Positions 51,868 to 60,798 of a stretch of 64,000 nucleotides of DNA are shown in pieces. The notes beneath the pieces were generated by a model, which ran no database searches, was not told the origin of the DNA, and was given only the letters and a program-made list of their open reading frames with translations. The DNA is from Castellaniella defragrans_A. GTDB taxonomy: Bacteria > Pseudomonadota > Gammaproteobacteria > Burkholderiales > Burkholderiaceae_B. Both the position numbers and the translations under genes were made by a program. Position 1 is the first letter of the stretch; each line of letters starts with the position of its first letter. The DNA lies in assembly GCF_040394755.1 (NCBI RefSeq), contig NZ_JBEBRQ010000001.1; one strand, given 5' to 3'.

Positions 51868-53177
51868 TGGACACCGCCATCCGCTATCTGCGGCTGTACT
51901 TCCACTGCCTGGACGGCAGCCGGCGGGCGATCGGCCATCTGTCGCAGTATGGGGACATCCTGCGGGTTTCCTTCGATCCGGATTATGTCGAGGACCCGCG
52001 CCGCCCGACGGTGTCGCTGAGCTATCGCGGCACCGACGAGGCCGCCACGCGCGCCATTCTGTCGGCGGCGCGGGATGTCCGGCTGGCGCGGACTGACGGC
52101 AAATGGCCGGCATTTTTCCAGAATCTGCTGCCCGAAGGCCACAACCGCGAGCGTCTCGCCCGCGAAAGGGGCTGCGCGCCGGAGGATGAATTCGAGCTGC
52201 TGGCCGCCGCCGGGCATGACCTCATGGGGGCGCTCGAGGTCGAGCCGGTGCCGCCGCAGGAAGGCATCCCCGATGCCGTGCGCCTGTGGCACACCGCCAT
52301 GGGGCTCGATGTGCTCGAACCCGGTTTCGTCGAGTCGCCGGTCGAGGATGCCGCCTCCATTCCCGGCGTGGTCACCAAGTTTTCCGCGGTCCGTGAGGGA
52401 CGCCGGTATGTCGTGCGGCGTCGGGGGGCGGCCGGCGCCTATATCCTGAAACTGCCTTCCACGCGTCATCCCGATCTGGTCCGCAATGAATACGCGGGAT
52501 ACCAGCTGGCCGGGGCGCTGGGCCTGGATTGCGCGCAGGTCGAAGTCCTCAGCCGGCGGGATGCCGAGTTGCCCGATGACCTGCCGTTTGAGGACGTCCT
52601 CGCCGTGCGGCGCTTCGACCGCGGCCCGGGCGGCCGGCGCATTCACATGGAGGAATTCAACCAGATCCTCGGATACGAGCCGCGCCACAAGTACGGCAAG
52701 GGGATCTTCGAGGACTACCCGGCGATGCTGCGCATCGTCGATCGCTTTTCGGCCGACCCTGCGCGCGATGCGCAGGAATTCGTGAATCGTTTCGTGGCCT
52801 TCATCCTCATGGGGAACACCGACGCGCATCTCAAGAACTGGGCCATGCGCTATCCGGACGGGCCGCAACCCATCCTGGCGCCTCTGTATGATCCGATCTG
52901 CGTGACCGCTTTATTCGATCATGTGGGGCCCAGGGACTATGCCGTCAACCGCGCCATCGATGTCCGCCTCAGGGCCTTCAACTGGCAGGACATGGCCTTG
53001 TTGCTGAAGCTGGCGCGCGTTCCCCGGGCCGCCCGCCTGCTGCAAATGGCCCGGGCCACGGTGCGCATGGCGCAAGCCCGCTGGCCGGATATTCTCGATG
53101 CGGCGCCTGAATCGGTGCGGACCGCCATCCTCGACAGGTTGAACGGCGGGATCGCGCTCACGCGCGAGTCGCCCTGA
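51867..53177 (+). CDS. hipA: HipA-type serine/threonine kinase toxin
   Basis: Toxin kinase; studied relatives phosphorylate glutamyl-tRNA synthetase and cause persistence. The 436-residue protein has the HipA N-terminal domain (GHLSQYGDILRVSF, WPAFFQNLLPEGHNRERLAR), then the kinase body with YILKLPS (ATP-binding lysine), EYAGYQLAGALGL, the catalytic loop FILMGNTDAHLKNWA and the metal-binding LAPLYDPIC. Catalytic residues look intact. The start may be the GTG at 51864 or ATG at 51867. It lies between tatD and comEC, two housekeeping genes, so it was probably inserted here. Confidence 0.9.
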   Translation: MDTAIRYLRLYFHCLDGSRRAIGHLSQYGDILRVSFDPDYVEDPRRPTVSLSYRGTDEAATRAILSAARDVRLARTDGKWPAFFQNLLPEGHNRERLARERGCAPEDEFELLAAAGHDLMGALEVEPVPPQEGIPDAVRLWHTAMGLDVLEPGFVESPVEDAASIPGVVTKFSAVREGRRYVVRRRGAAGAYILKLPSTRHPDLVRNEYAGYQLAGALGLDCAQVEVLSRRDAELPDDLPFEDVLAVRRFDRGPGGRRIHMEEFNQILGYEPRHKYGKGIFEDYPAMLRIVDRFSADPARDAQEFVNRFVAFILMGNTDAHLKNWAMRYPDGPQPILAPLYDPICVTALFDHVGPRDYAVNRAIDVRLRAFNWQDMALLLKLARVPRAARLLQMARATVRMAQARWPDILDAAPESVRTAILDRLNGGIALTRESP

Positions 53178-53550
53178 TCGGGCTTGAGGTTGCCGGCCAT
53201 GCCGCGAGGCCTTGCCGCGCCCCGCGCCGCCGCGCAAGCCTCGCTATCCGCAAATCCGCCGGATCCCGTGGAATCCGCAGTGTCTTTCGATGTCCCGCTG
53301 GGCCGCTGAACGGGCGCCGCAGCGGCTACGCTGAAACCTCCGAGACTCTCTGAATGGGCCTCGCGATAGCAGGGCCATCGCTGCGTCTTGCATCCCATTC
53401 CGTTGCGCAGGCGCTTGCTTGCTGCCGGACTTGTTCAGAGAGTCCCTGGATGTCCGTGCGAAGAACGCCGGTCTTTTGGCGGGCGCTTCGACGCGTTCAT
53501 TCAGAGGTGTCTTCGGCGCCGTATTGCATCGGTGCGTGGAGGAGGGGGGG
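53178..53550. other. Intergenic region between hipA and comEC
   Basis: A 373-bp stretch with no supported gene. It holds a perfect 11-bp inverted repeat, GACTCTCTGAA (53344-53354) and TTCAGAGAGTC (53434-53444). The last 12 bases (GGAGGAGGGGGG) are the ribosome site of comEC. The repeat may mark an old insertion boundary of the hipBA segment, but no transposase relic is visible. Confidence 0.5.
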
Positions 53551-56055
53551 ATGATCGGTCGCCTGACCGCACTGGGCTTCGTCGCCGGCGTGACGGCGGC
53601 GCATGGGCTGGCCGAGCTGCCGGGTGCGGGCGAGCTGGTCCTTTTGGTCGCCTCGGGGGCGGGCCTGTGGCTGGCCGCGTCGGCCTGCGGGCGCTGGGCT
53701 GGCCGATACGCCGTTCATGCGGCAGGGCTGGCCCTGGCGTGGTGGGCGGCGTGCGGCGGTTTTGCCTGGACGGCCGGCCTGGCCCAGATCCGCCTGGCAG
53801 ACGCCCTGGCTGTTGACAATATCGATCGGGTCGCCAGGGTGGACCTGAGGATCGTCGGCCTGCCGCGCCTGGACCCGGATCGGCGCCGCTTCGAGGCGGA
53901 GATCCTGGCGGCGCGTCCCGAGGGGGTGCCCCGGCGGATCGTCGTCACCTGGGGGGCGCCCGAGTGGCACGGGCCGTATGCGGCGCCTGCCGCACCGGCG
54001 CAGGCTTTTCCGCAGCTGGCGCCCGGACAGGTCTGGCGCATGGCTCTGGTGATGCGCCCAGTGCGCGCCGCCCAGAATCCGCACGCTTTCGATGCCGAGC
54101 GCCATGCGTTCGCGCAGGGCATCCGCGCCACCGGCACCGTGCGTGGCACGCCGCAGATGCTGGACGACGATCCCTGGGCGAGCCTGGAGGTTCTCGCCCA
54201 GCGCGCCCGACACGTGGTGCGCGAGGCGCTGCGCCCGCGCCTGGCAGGCATGCGCTACGGGCCGGTGCTGCTGGCCCTGGCGATCGGCGACCAGGACGGC
54301 GTGGCCGATGAGGACTGGCGGGTTTTCAACCGCACGGGCATCACGCATCTCGTGTCGATCAGCGGTTCGCACATCACGATGATCGCGGCCTTCGGCGGCG
54401 TGGCGGCCTATGCCGCGTGGCGGCGCATTCGATGGCGCGGCAAGGCGCTGGCCGAGTATCTGCCGGCGCAGATCGCGGCGGCCTGGGCGGCGCTCGCGGT
54501 GGCGTGGCTGTACTGCCTGCTGGCGGGCTGGGGGGTGCCGGCCCGGCGCACCTTCGTGATGCTGGCGGTGGTGGCGGCCAGCCTCGTTCTGCGCCTGCGT
54601 CTGGGTGGCTCCCGCGTCCTGGCCGTGGCCGCCGTGGCGGTGCTGGTTCTCGATCCCTGGGCGGTGCTGGCGAGCGGCTTCTGGCTGTCTTTCGGCGCCG
54701 TTGCCGTACTGCTCGCGGTCTCGGCGGGAATGGCGGGCCCGCAGGCCGGCGCGGGGAATCAGGAGCGCACGCCGATCATGGTCCGGCTGCGCCGCATCCT
54801 GTCGCTGGCCGTGCGGACCCAGATGGCGGTCACGCTGGCGCTGATGCCGCCGCTCGCCTGGTTGTTCCACGAGGTTTCACTGGTATCGCCGCTGGCCAAT
54901 GCATACGCGATTCCCTTGATCGGCTGGGTGGTCACGCCCCTGTCCCTGCTGGCGGCGGCCTGCGCCCTCGTGCCGGGCGCGGACTGGCTGTCGCAGGTCT
55001 TCGCCCGCCTGGGGCATGGGGCGCTGGAGGCCATGATGCGGCCTACCGAATGGCTGGGCGTCCTGCCCGCGGCGCACTGGCCGGTGGCCGCTGCGCCCGC
55101 GGCCCTGAACCTGCTGGCCTGCGCCGGCGTCGTCCTGGCCTTGTGGCCCGCCGGCGGGCGCTATCGCCGCCTGGGGTGGCTGGCGATGCTGCCGCTGGTG
55201 TTCTGGACGCCGCCGCGGCCCGCCGAGGGCGAGTGGGAACTCCACGCCCTGGATGTCGGGCAGGGCAGCGCCCTGGTGTTGCAGACGGAGCGCCACACGC
55301 TGGTGTTCGATACCGGCGCGCGGCGCAGCGCGCGCTCGGACGAAGGGGCGCGCACCGTGCTGCCGTTCCTGCGGGCGCAAGGGGTGCGCAGGCTCGATGT
55401 GCTGGTCGTCTCGCATGCCGATCTGGACCATGCGGGCGGGGTGCGCAGCCTGCTGGAGGGTCTGCCGGTGGCGCAGTCCTACAGCTCATTCCCGCTCGAA
55501 CCGTGGCTGGCGCGCGAGGCGCGCAAGCTTGGCGCGCCGCCTCCGCCCATGCCTTTGACGGATGTCCTTTGTAGATACGGTACGAGCTGGCGGGTGGACG
55601 GCGTGACCTTCGAGTTTCTCTGGCCCTTGGGCGAGGCCGCCGGCAGGCGACAGGACCCCGGCGCCAATGCCGCCAGCTGTGTGCTGCGGGTGCGCGGCGC
55701 GCACCATACGCTACTGCTGACCGGCGATGTGGAGGCCCGCTCCGAGGCGGCCCTGCTGGCGCGCGGCCTGGGCCCCGCGGATGTGGTGGTGGCCGCGCAC
55801 CACGGCTCGGCGACCTCGTCCACGCTGGCCTGGGTCGAGCGCCTGCAGGCAAGCCACGTGATCGCGCAGGCCGGCGCCTGGAACCGCTACGGCCATCCCG
55901 CCCGCGCCGTGGAGGCGCGCTGGACCCGCGCCGGGGCGCGGTTCTGGCGCACGGATCTGGAGGGGGCGATCAGTGTCCAGTCGCGGGGGAAGGGCTTGTC
56001 GTTGTACAGTGAGTTGGGGGATGCGCGGCGGTATTGGCATGGGGTGCGGCGTTGA
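53551..56055 (+). CDS. comEC: DNA internalisation competence protein ComEC/Rec2
   Basis: Polytopic inner-membrane protein that forms the channel for incoming single-stranded DNA in natural transformation. The 834 residues contain an N-terminal membrane region, an OB-like DUF4131 part, the Competence domain (LLALAIGDQDGVADEDW, GITHLVSISGSHITMIAAF, GWGVPARRTFVML) and a C-terminal metallo-beta-lactamase-like domain (LHALDVGQGSALVLQ, VVSHADLDHAGGV, LLLTGDVE, VVAAHHGSATSS). The ATG at 53551 has a very strong ribosome site. The gene appears intact although the island to its right starts at once. Confidence 0.93.
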   Translation: MIGRLTALGFVAGVTAAHGLAELPGAGELVLLVASGAGLWLAASACGRWAGRYAVHAAGLALAWWAACGGFAWTAGLAQIRLADALAVDNIDRVARVDLRIVGLPRLDPDRRRFEAEILAARPEGVPRRIVVTWGAPEWHGPYAAPAAPAQAFPQLAPGQVWRMALVMRPVRAAQNPHAFDAERHAFAQGIRATGTVRGTPQMLDDDPWASLEVLAQRARHVVREALRPRLAGMRYGPVLLALAIGDQDGVADEDWRVFNRTGITHLVSISGSHITMIAAFGGVAAYAAWRRIRWRGKALAEYLPAQIAAAWAALAVAWLYCLLAGWGVPARRTFVMLAVVAASLVLRLRLGGSRVLAVAAVAVLVLDPWAVLASGFWLSFGAVAVLLAVSAGMAGPQAGAGNQERTPIMVRLRRILSLAVRTQMAVTLALMPPLAWLFHEVSLVSPLANAYAIPLIGWVVTPLSLLAAACALVPGADWLSQVFARLGHGALEAMMRPTEWLGVLPAAHWPVAAAPAALNLLACAGVVLALWPAGGRYRRLGWLAMLPLVFWTPPRPAEGEWELHALDVGQGSALVLQTERHTLVFDTGARRSARSDEGARTVLPFLRAQGVRRLDVLVVSHADLDHAGGVRSLLEGLPVAQSYSSFPLEPWLAREARKLGAPPPPMPLTDVLCRYGTSWRVDGVTFEFLWPLGEAAGRRQDPGANAASCVLRVRGAHHTLLLTGDVEARSEAALLARGLGPADVVVAAHHGSATSSTLAWVERLQASHVIAQAGAWNRYGHPARAVEARWTRAGARFWRTDLEGAISVQSRGKGLSLYSELGDARRYWHGVRR

Positions 56056-56638
56056 GTTGAAGCTGCGGCGTCTTTTTTACACGAATTTCGCTTTGATACG
56101 GCGACAATCCCACAGATTCCAGGCTTGCACGTATCCTTTGCTGCGCGTGCGTAAACCTGCGTTGCTCTTTGATACCGGCACCAGTCCTCGATGTTGTCAA
56201 ATTCACGTTCAATACCGTTGGCCCATTCGACCCACTCCTGGCGTTTTTGCGGCCGTACAGCTCAGAGATGCGACCGAGCAACTCCTTTTTTCGGGCTAGC
56301 ACGCCCTGCAGAGTATCCAACTGACGCTTCCGGCTGGCGCGGGCTGCCTGCAGGTTTGCCTTGATGGCAAAGTCCTCCCCGAAAATCCTCCTGCCGCAGT
56401 CCTTGCCGACGTTCGTCTCCACCTTGTCCACTGTGACGACTAGGAAGCCGTGCTGATGTGGTTGTCGGCAGGAAGCTAGCCCACACGGGTATGGTTCAGC
56501 GAAGTCGTAGGGCGCGAGCACTTCTGCAAGCTTTGAGTCTGTAGCGTCGAGCGGGGAGCGGTAGGCAGGCCGGCGCGTGAGGTCGGAAGGCCCTTTCAAG
56601 TCCACTAAGAGAGAGAAATCATCCAGAGAAGCCGCCAT
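56056..56638 (-). pseudogene. Frameshifted hypothetical gene with CxxxxC/HxH motif at the island edge
   Basis: From ATG 56638 (GAGGT upstream) the frame reads MAASLDDFSLLVDLKGPSDL and includes YPCGLASCRQPHQHGFLVV and NVGKDCGRRIFGEDF, a possible zinc site. After ISELYGRK the continuing frame turns to low-complexity sequence. The next frame instead reads RQEWVEWANGIEREFDNIED and CRYQRATQVYARAAK, which looks like the true continuation. A five-base run at 56244-56248 in place of six would explain the shift. The end is not clear and may be cut by the comEC junction. Family unknown. Confidence 0.5.
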
Positions 56639-56885
56639 AGATACCTCATGCGGTGATTTTGCACAGTGTGCGAGTACTCTCATAGCTCGGTCTGGGTAAG
56701 CTGCCGCCGGCGACAGGATGCCGCGTCTTGTCATCTGCGGTTACCATATCCTCAGTGTGCTAGCGGGGAACAAGGATTTTTGCGGGGCAGCACTGCAAGC
56801 TGACCTTGCGTGAGTTCTGCGATTAAAAAACTCAGTCCTACATGGCACAGAAAGCAATCGATACGGATAAAAGCAACTACTCGGC
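56639..56885. other. Upstream region of the restriction operon
   Basis: A 247-bp gap divergent between the relic gene and hsdM. It includes a short frame from 56842 that overlaps the hsdM start (29 codons, ends 56931). No clear promoter consensus or repeat was found, and the hsdM ATG at 56886 has only a weak ribosome site. Confidence 0.4.
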
Positions 56886-58697
56886 ATGGCACAAAATTTC
56901 TCAGAGCTCGCAAACTTCATCTGGTCAGTAGCGGACCTTCTGCGCGGCGACTACAAGCAGGCCGACTACGGCAAGGTCATCCTTCCTTTCACGCTGCTGC
57001 GGCGCCTGGACTGCGTGCTGACGGACACCAAGCCTGCCGTGCTGGCAGAGTACGAGAAGCAGAAAGATTCTGGCATCAATCTGGACCTCATCCTGCCTCG
57101 CAAGAGCAAGCAGCCCTTCTATAACGTGAGCCCGTTCACGGTTCCTGGCCTGCTGGATGACCCCTCCAACATCCGTCACAACCTCATTGCTTACATTGGC
57201 GACTTCTCCGCCGACGCCCGGGACGTGTTCGAACGCTTCAAGTTCACCGATCGCGTGGCCGAGCTCGATGAGAACGACCTGTTGTACATGGTCACCCAGA
57301 AGTTCGCCGAGATTGACCTGCATCCCTCTGCCGTTCCCAATGAGACCATGGGCCTGGTCTTTGAGGAACTGATTCGGAAGTTCTCTGAAGCCTCCAATGA
57401 GACAGCCGGGGAGCACTTCACGCCCCGTGAGGTCATCAAGCTCATCGTGCATTGCCTGTTCGCAGGTGACGATGAGGCACTGTCCAAGCCTGGCGTCATC
57501 CGGTCGCTCTACGACCCCACCGCCGGCACTGGCGGGATGCTGTCCGTTGCCGACAATGAGATTGCTGGCATCAATAGCTCGGCGAAGCTGGTGCTGTTCG
57601 GTCAGGAGCTGAACCCCGAGTCCTATGCTATCTGCAAAGCGGACATGCTCATCAAGGGGCAAAACCCCAAGAACATCGTCATGGGCAACACCCTGTCGGC
57701 AGATGGGTTCATCGGTCAGAAGTTCGACTACATGCTCTCCAACCCGCCGTTTGGCGTGGACTGGAAGAAGGTGCAGACGGCTGTGAAAGCCGAGCACGAG
57801 AAAGGCTTTGGCGGTCGCTTCGGTCCCGGTCTGCCTCGCATTTCTGACGGCTCCTTGCTGTTCCTGATGCACCTGGTGTCCAAGATGCGCCAGGCCTCCG
57901 AGGGCGGGAGTCGTGTTGGCATCGTCCTGAACGGCAGCCCATTGTTCACTGGTGATGCGGGTTCTGGCGAGTCGGAAATCCGCCGCTACCTCCTTGAGAA
58001 CGACCTCGTCGAGGCCATCATCGCGCTGCCCAACGACCTGTTCTACAACACCGGCATCGCCACCTATATCTGGCTGCTGGACAACACGAAGAAGCCGGAG
58101 CGCAAGGGGCGCGTGCAGCTCATCGATGCCACGCGCATGTACGAGAAGCGTCGCAAGAGTCTCGGCAGCAAACGTGTCGAGATTACGGACGAGCAGATTG
58201 CGGAAATCGTGAAGGTCTACTCGGAGCTCAAGCCTGATGCGACCTTCTCACTGGAGCACCAGGAACCGGTCAAGAACGGCGACGAGAAGGCCGAGCAAGA
58301 GCCCCCGCGCTGCGTCTCGAAGGTGTTCGAGAACGCCTTCTTTGGATACCGCAAGGTCACCGTGGACCGTCCCCTGGCGCCGGGGAAGACTGCGAAGAAG
58401 CCCAAGAAAGGCGAGAAGCCCTATGACCCTGAGCTTCGCGACACGGAAAATATACCCTTGGGCGAGGACATCAAGGACTACATGGACCGCGAGGTTCTGC
58501 CGCATGTCCCTGATGCCTGGGTAAACGAGACCATCCGCGACGAAAAAGATGGCAAGCCGGGCAAGGTTGGCTACGAAATCAACTTCAATCGGTATTTTTA
58601 TGTCTACAAGCCGCCGCGGGCTCCTGAGGTCATTGCTGCTGAAATCAAGAAGATGGAGGAGCGGTTTATTGACCTCATGAAGGGGGTGGTGGCGTGA
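56886..58697 (+). CDS. hsdM: Type I restriction-modification DNA methyltransferase subunit
   Basis: Adenine-N6 methyltransferase that protects the host and forms the core of the type I enzyme. The 603-residue protein has the N-terminal HsdM_N helices (NFSELANFIWSVADLLRGDY, LPFTLLRRLDCVL), the SAM motif YDPTAGTGGMLSVAD and the catalytic motif YMLSNPPFGVDW. GEHFTPREVIKLIVHCLF and NDLFYNTGIATYIWLLDN also match the family. Its TGA overlaps the hsdS GTG (GTGA). Confidence 0.95.
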   Translation: MAQNFSELANFIWSVADLLRGDYKQADYGKVILPFTLLRRLDCVLTDTKPAVLAEYEKQKDSGINLDLILPRKSKQPFYNVSPFTVPGLLDDPSNIRHNLIAYIGDFSADARDVFERFKFTDRVAELDENDLLYMVTQKFAEIDLHPSAVPNETMGLVFEELIRKFSEASNETAGEHFTPREVIKLIVHCLFAGDDEALSKPGVIRSLYDPTAGTGGMLSVADNEIAGINSSAKLVLFGQELNPESYAICKADMLIKGQNPKNIVMGNTLSADGFIGQKFDYMLSNPPFGVDWKKVQTAVKAEHEKGFGGRFGPGLPRISDGSLLFLMHLVSKMRQASEGGSRVGIVLNGSPLFTGDAGSGESEIRRYLLENDLVEAIIALPNDLFYNTGIATYIWLLDNTKKPERKGRVQLIDATRMYEKRRKSLGSKRVEITDEQIAEIVKVYSELKPDATFSLEHQEPVKNGDEKAEQEPPRCVSKVFENAFFGYRKVTVDRPLAPGKTAKKPKKGEKPYDPELRDTENIPLGEDIKDYMDREVLPHVPDAWVNETIRDEKDGKPGKVGYEINFNRYFYVYKPPRAPEVIAAEIKKMEERFIDLMKGVVA

Positions 58698-59935
58698 CAG
58701 CTTCCGTAGAAACTAGGCTGCGCTATGTTACGGAACTGAATCCTCCGGTACGGACAGACCTACTGGACCACTTGGATACCGAAGTTTCGTTTTTGCCTAT
58801 GGAAGCCATTGGTGAGGATGGTTCTTTGGACCTTCACCGTACGCGTCCTGTCGAGGAGGTGCGTACAGGGTATACCTATTTTGAAGACGGAGATGTTGCA
58901 TTTGCGAAGGTGACTCCGTGCTTCGAGAATGGAAAAGGCGCCCTGATGAAGGGGCTTGAGCGACAAGCTGGTTTTGGCACCAGTGAGCTTACCGTACTGC
59001 GCCCAAAAACTGGAACAAATGCTCGGTACCTCAATTTCGTTGTGCAAAGTGAGCAATTTCGCCAGCTTGGCGCGGGTGCCATGACAGGTGCGGGTGGCCT
59101 AAAGCGAGTTCCAGACGAATTCACCCGAAACTTTCGAGCTACTTTCCCTTCGGAGGAAGAGCAGGAGCGCATCGCCAACTTCCTCGACGAGCAGACGGCG
59201 CGGATTGATGCTTTGATTGTAGGAAAGGATGAGCTACTGGATAAGCTATTTGAGTACCGAATTGCCATTGTAGAAACAGTCATGGCCGACGCTCCAGGAC
59301 AGTCTCGGGTAAGACTTGGTTTGCATGTTGACTTGCTCCCCGGATATGCATTTCCTAGTGAGAAATTCAGCTTGGACCCTGACGGCATTCCCCTCTTGCG
59401 AGGGATTAATATGGCACCAGGATGTATCCGATGGGATGAGACTGTTTATTGGCCCCATACCGATGATGCAACTCTAGAGCGATTCAGACTCAAGGCTAGT
59501 GACGTTGTATTTGGTATGGACCGGCCTTGGGTGAATGCGGGTACCCGCGTGGCCATGGTTGATGAGGATGCTGAAGATGTCCTGTTGTTGCAGCGCGTAT
59601 GTCGCTTGAGAGGTGGAAGCAAATTTCATCAACGATTTATCTATTACGCACTAGCGAGTGATAGGTTCAGGCAGTCCGTTGAAGTTGATTTAACTGGGGT
59701 GAGTGTCCCGCATATCAGTCCAGAGCAAATTCTCAGTTTTAAAGTTCCTGCCATTTCGTTTGAAGAACAGCGCGATAGGTGCGAAGAAGCTGATAGAAAA
59801 GTTTCCTCAATAGATGAACTGACTATGCATGCGTCTCAGGTGATAGACCGCCTCCGCGAATATCGCTCTTCCTTGATTTCAGCCGCCGTCACTGGCCAGA
59901 TTGACATCAATAATTTTCAGATGGAGGTGGTGTGA
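58694..59935 (+). CDS. hsdS: Type I restriction-modification specificity subunit
   Basis: Determines the DNA target. The 413-residue protein has two target-recognition domains (about 1-150 and 205-360). Each is followed by a helical conserved region: EEEQERIANFLDEQTARIDA, then DELLDKLFEYR, and at the end FEEQRDRCEEADRKVSSIDE with LREYRSSLISAAVTGQIDI. It begins at GTG 58694 coupled to hsdM and ends overlapping the HNH gene (GTGA). Composition is lower in GC than hsdM, as often seen for specificity genes that recombine. Confidence 0.93.
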   Translation: MTASVETRLRYVTELNPPVRTDLLDHLDTEVSFLPMEAIGEDGSLDLHRTRPVEEVRTGYTYFEDGDVAFAKVTPCFENGKGALMKGLERQAGFGTSELTVLRPKTGTNARYLNFVVQSEQFRQLGAGAMTGAGGLKRVPDEFTRNFRATFPSEEEQERIANFLDEQTARIDALIVGKDELLDKLFEYRIAIVETVMADAPGQSRVRLGLHVDLLPGYAFPSEKFSLDPDGIPLLRGINMAPGCIRWDETVYWPHTDDATLERFRLKASDVVFGMDRPWVNAGTRVAMVDEDAEDVLLLQRVCRLRGGSKFHQRFIYYALASDRFRQSVEVDLTGVSVPHISPEQILSFKVPAISFEEQRDRCEEADRKVSSIDELTMHASQVIDRLREYRSSLISAAVTGQIDINNFQMEVV

Positions 59936-60798
59936 CTCTGAATAAAGATTTTGCTCTCAGGGATGCCGAAGGCTACTTTCGTTATCCGTATATCATCAAG
60001 TCGAGAGACGGTGAAAAACAAGGGTACGTATGCAATCCTTATTCTGGAAGCGTGCCGTTTTATGAGCGACTCTATCTGGAAAATATTGAAGAGGTAATTA
60101 ATGGGGTTATTTTTAAAGGATGGGGGGTTCGTGTAAAGCGGGACGCTGCTGAAGTTCCACAGGGAGTCGGGATAAAGGAGTCCGGCGCAAGGTATCGTTC
60201 CGGTGAGAGGTCCAAAGAATATTTTGTAAGTGCAAAATATAGGCACTTGGTAAAAGACGCTCCAGAGCCACCCTTAGAGTTTCTTTCAAGTCCAAGAGTT
60301 CAGAAAGAAGAGCCTGTCGATGAACTTGCTTATCAAGCTGCCGAGGCAGAGCTTGATGGCGACCCGCAATGCCAAGGGTTATCCGAAACAGAACGCGCGA
60401 GGTTGGTTTATTCCCGGATTGGGCAAGGGCAGTATCGAAGAGGTCTGATAGATATTTGGAAGGGGCGCTGTGCTGTCACGGAATTGGCTCTGGAAGCAGC
60501 GCTCATCGCATCCCATGCGAAGGCATGGAAGCAATCGTCTAATGAGGAACGCCTTGACCCATTCAACGGCCTTTTGTTAGCAGCCACTGTAGACAAGCTC
60601 TTTGACCGCGGCCTCATCTCATTTGCTGATGACGGGGCGATGTTGCTGAGTTCGCTCGTGTCAACGGTGGATTTGAAAGCAATTGGGCTTTCCGCAAATG
60701 CCCGCCTTTCTAGTCTACTTGATGACCGGCACAAACCTTATCTACGCGCACACCGAAAGCAGCACGGATTTGAGGACAGCGATGCAGCAACGGCCTAA
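59932..60798 (+). CDS. HNH endonuclease domain protein within the restriction operon
   Basis: A 288-residue protein. The N-terminal ~130 residues are unrecognised and include RYPYIIKSRDGEKQGYVCNP. The C-terminal part fits the HNH_2 pattern: YRRGLIDIWKGRCAVTELAL, ALIASHAKAWKQSSNEERLD, PFNGLLLAATVDKLFDRGLI and SFADDG. The His of ASHAKAW and the Asn of PFNGLLL are kept. The GTG at 59932 overlaps the hsdS stop (GTGA), so it is translationally coupled to the specificity subunit. AT-richer than its neighbours. It could be an added nuclease effector; activity is inferred. Confidence 0.82.
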   Translation: MTLNKDFALRDAEGYFRYPYIIKSRDGEKQGYVCNPYSGSVPFYERLYLENIEEVINGVIFKGWGVRVKRDAAEVPQGVGIKESGARYRSGERSKEYFVSAKYRHLVKDAPEPPLEFLSSPRVQKEEPVDELAYQAAEAELDGDPQCQGLSETERARLVYSRIGQGQYRRGLIDIWKGRCAVTELALEAALIASHAKAWKQSSNEERLDPFNGLLLAATVDKLFDRGLISFADDGAMLLSSLVSTVDLKAIGLSANARLSSLLDDRHKPYLRAHRKQHGFEDSDAATA

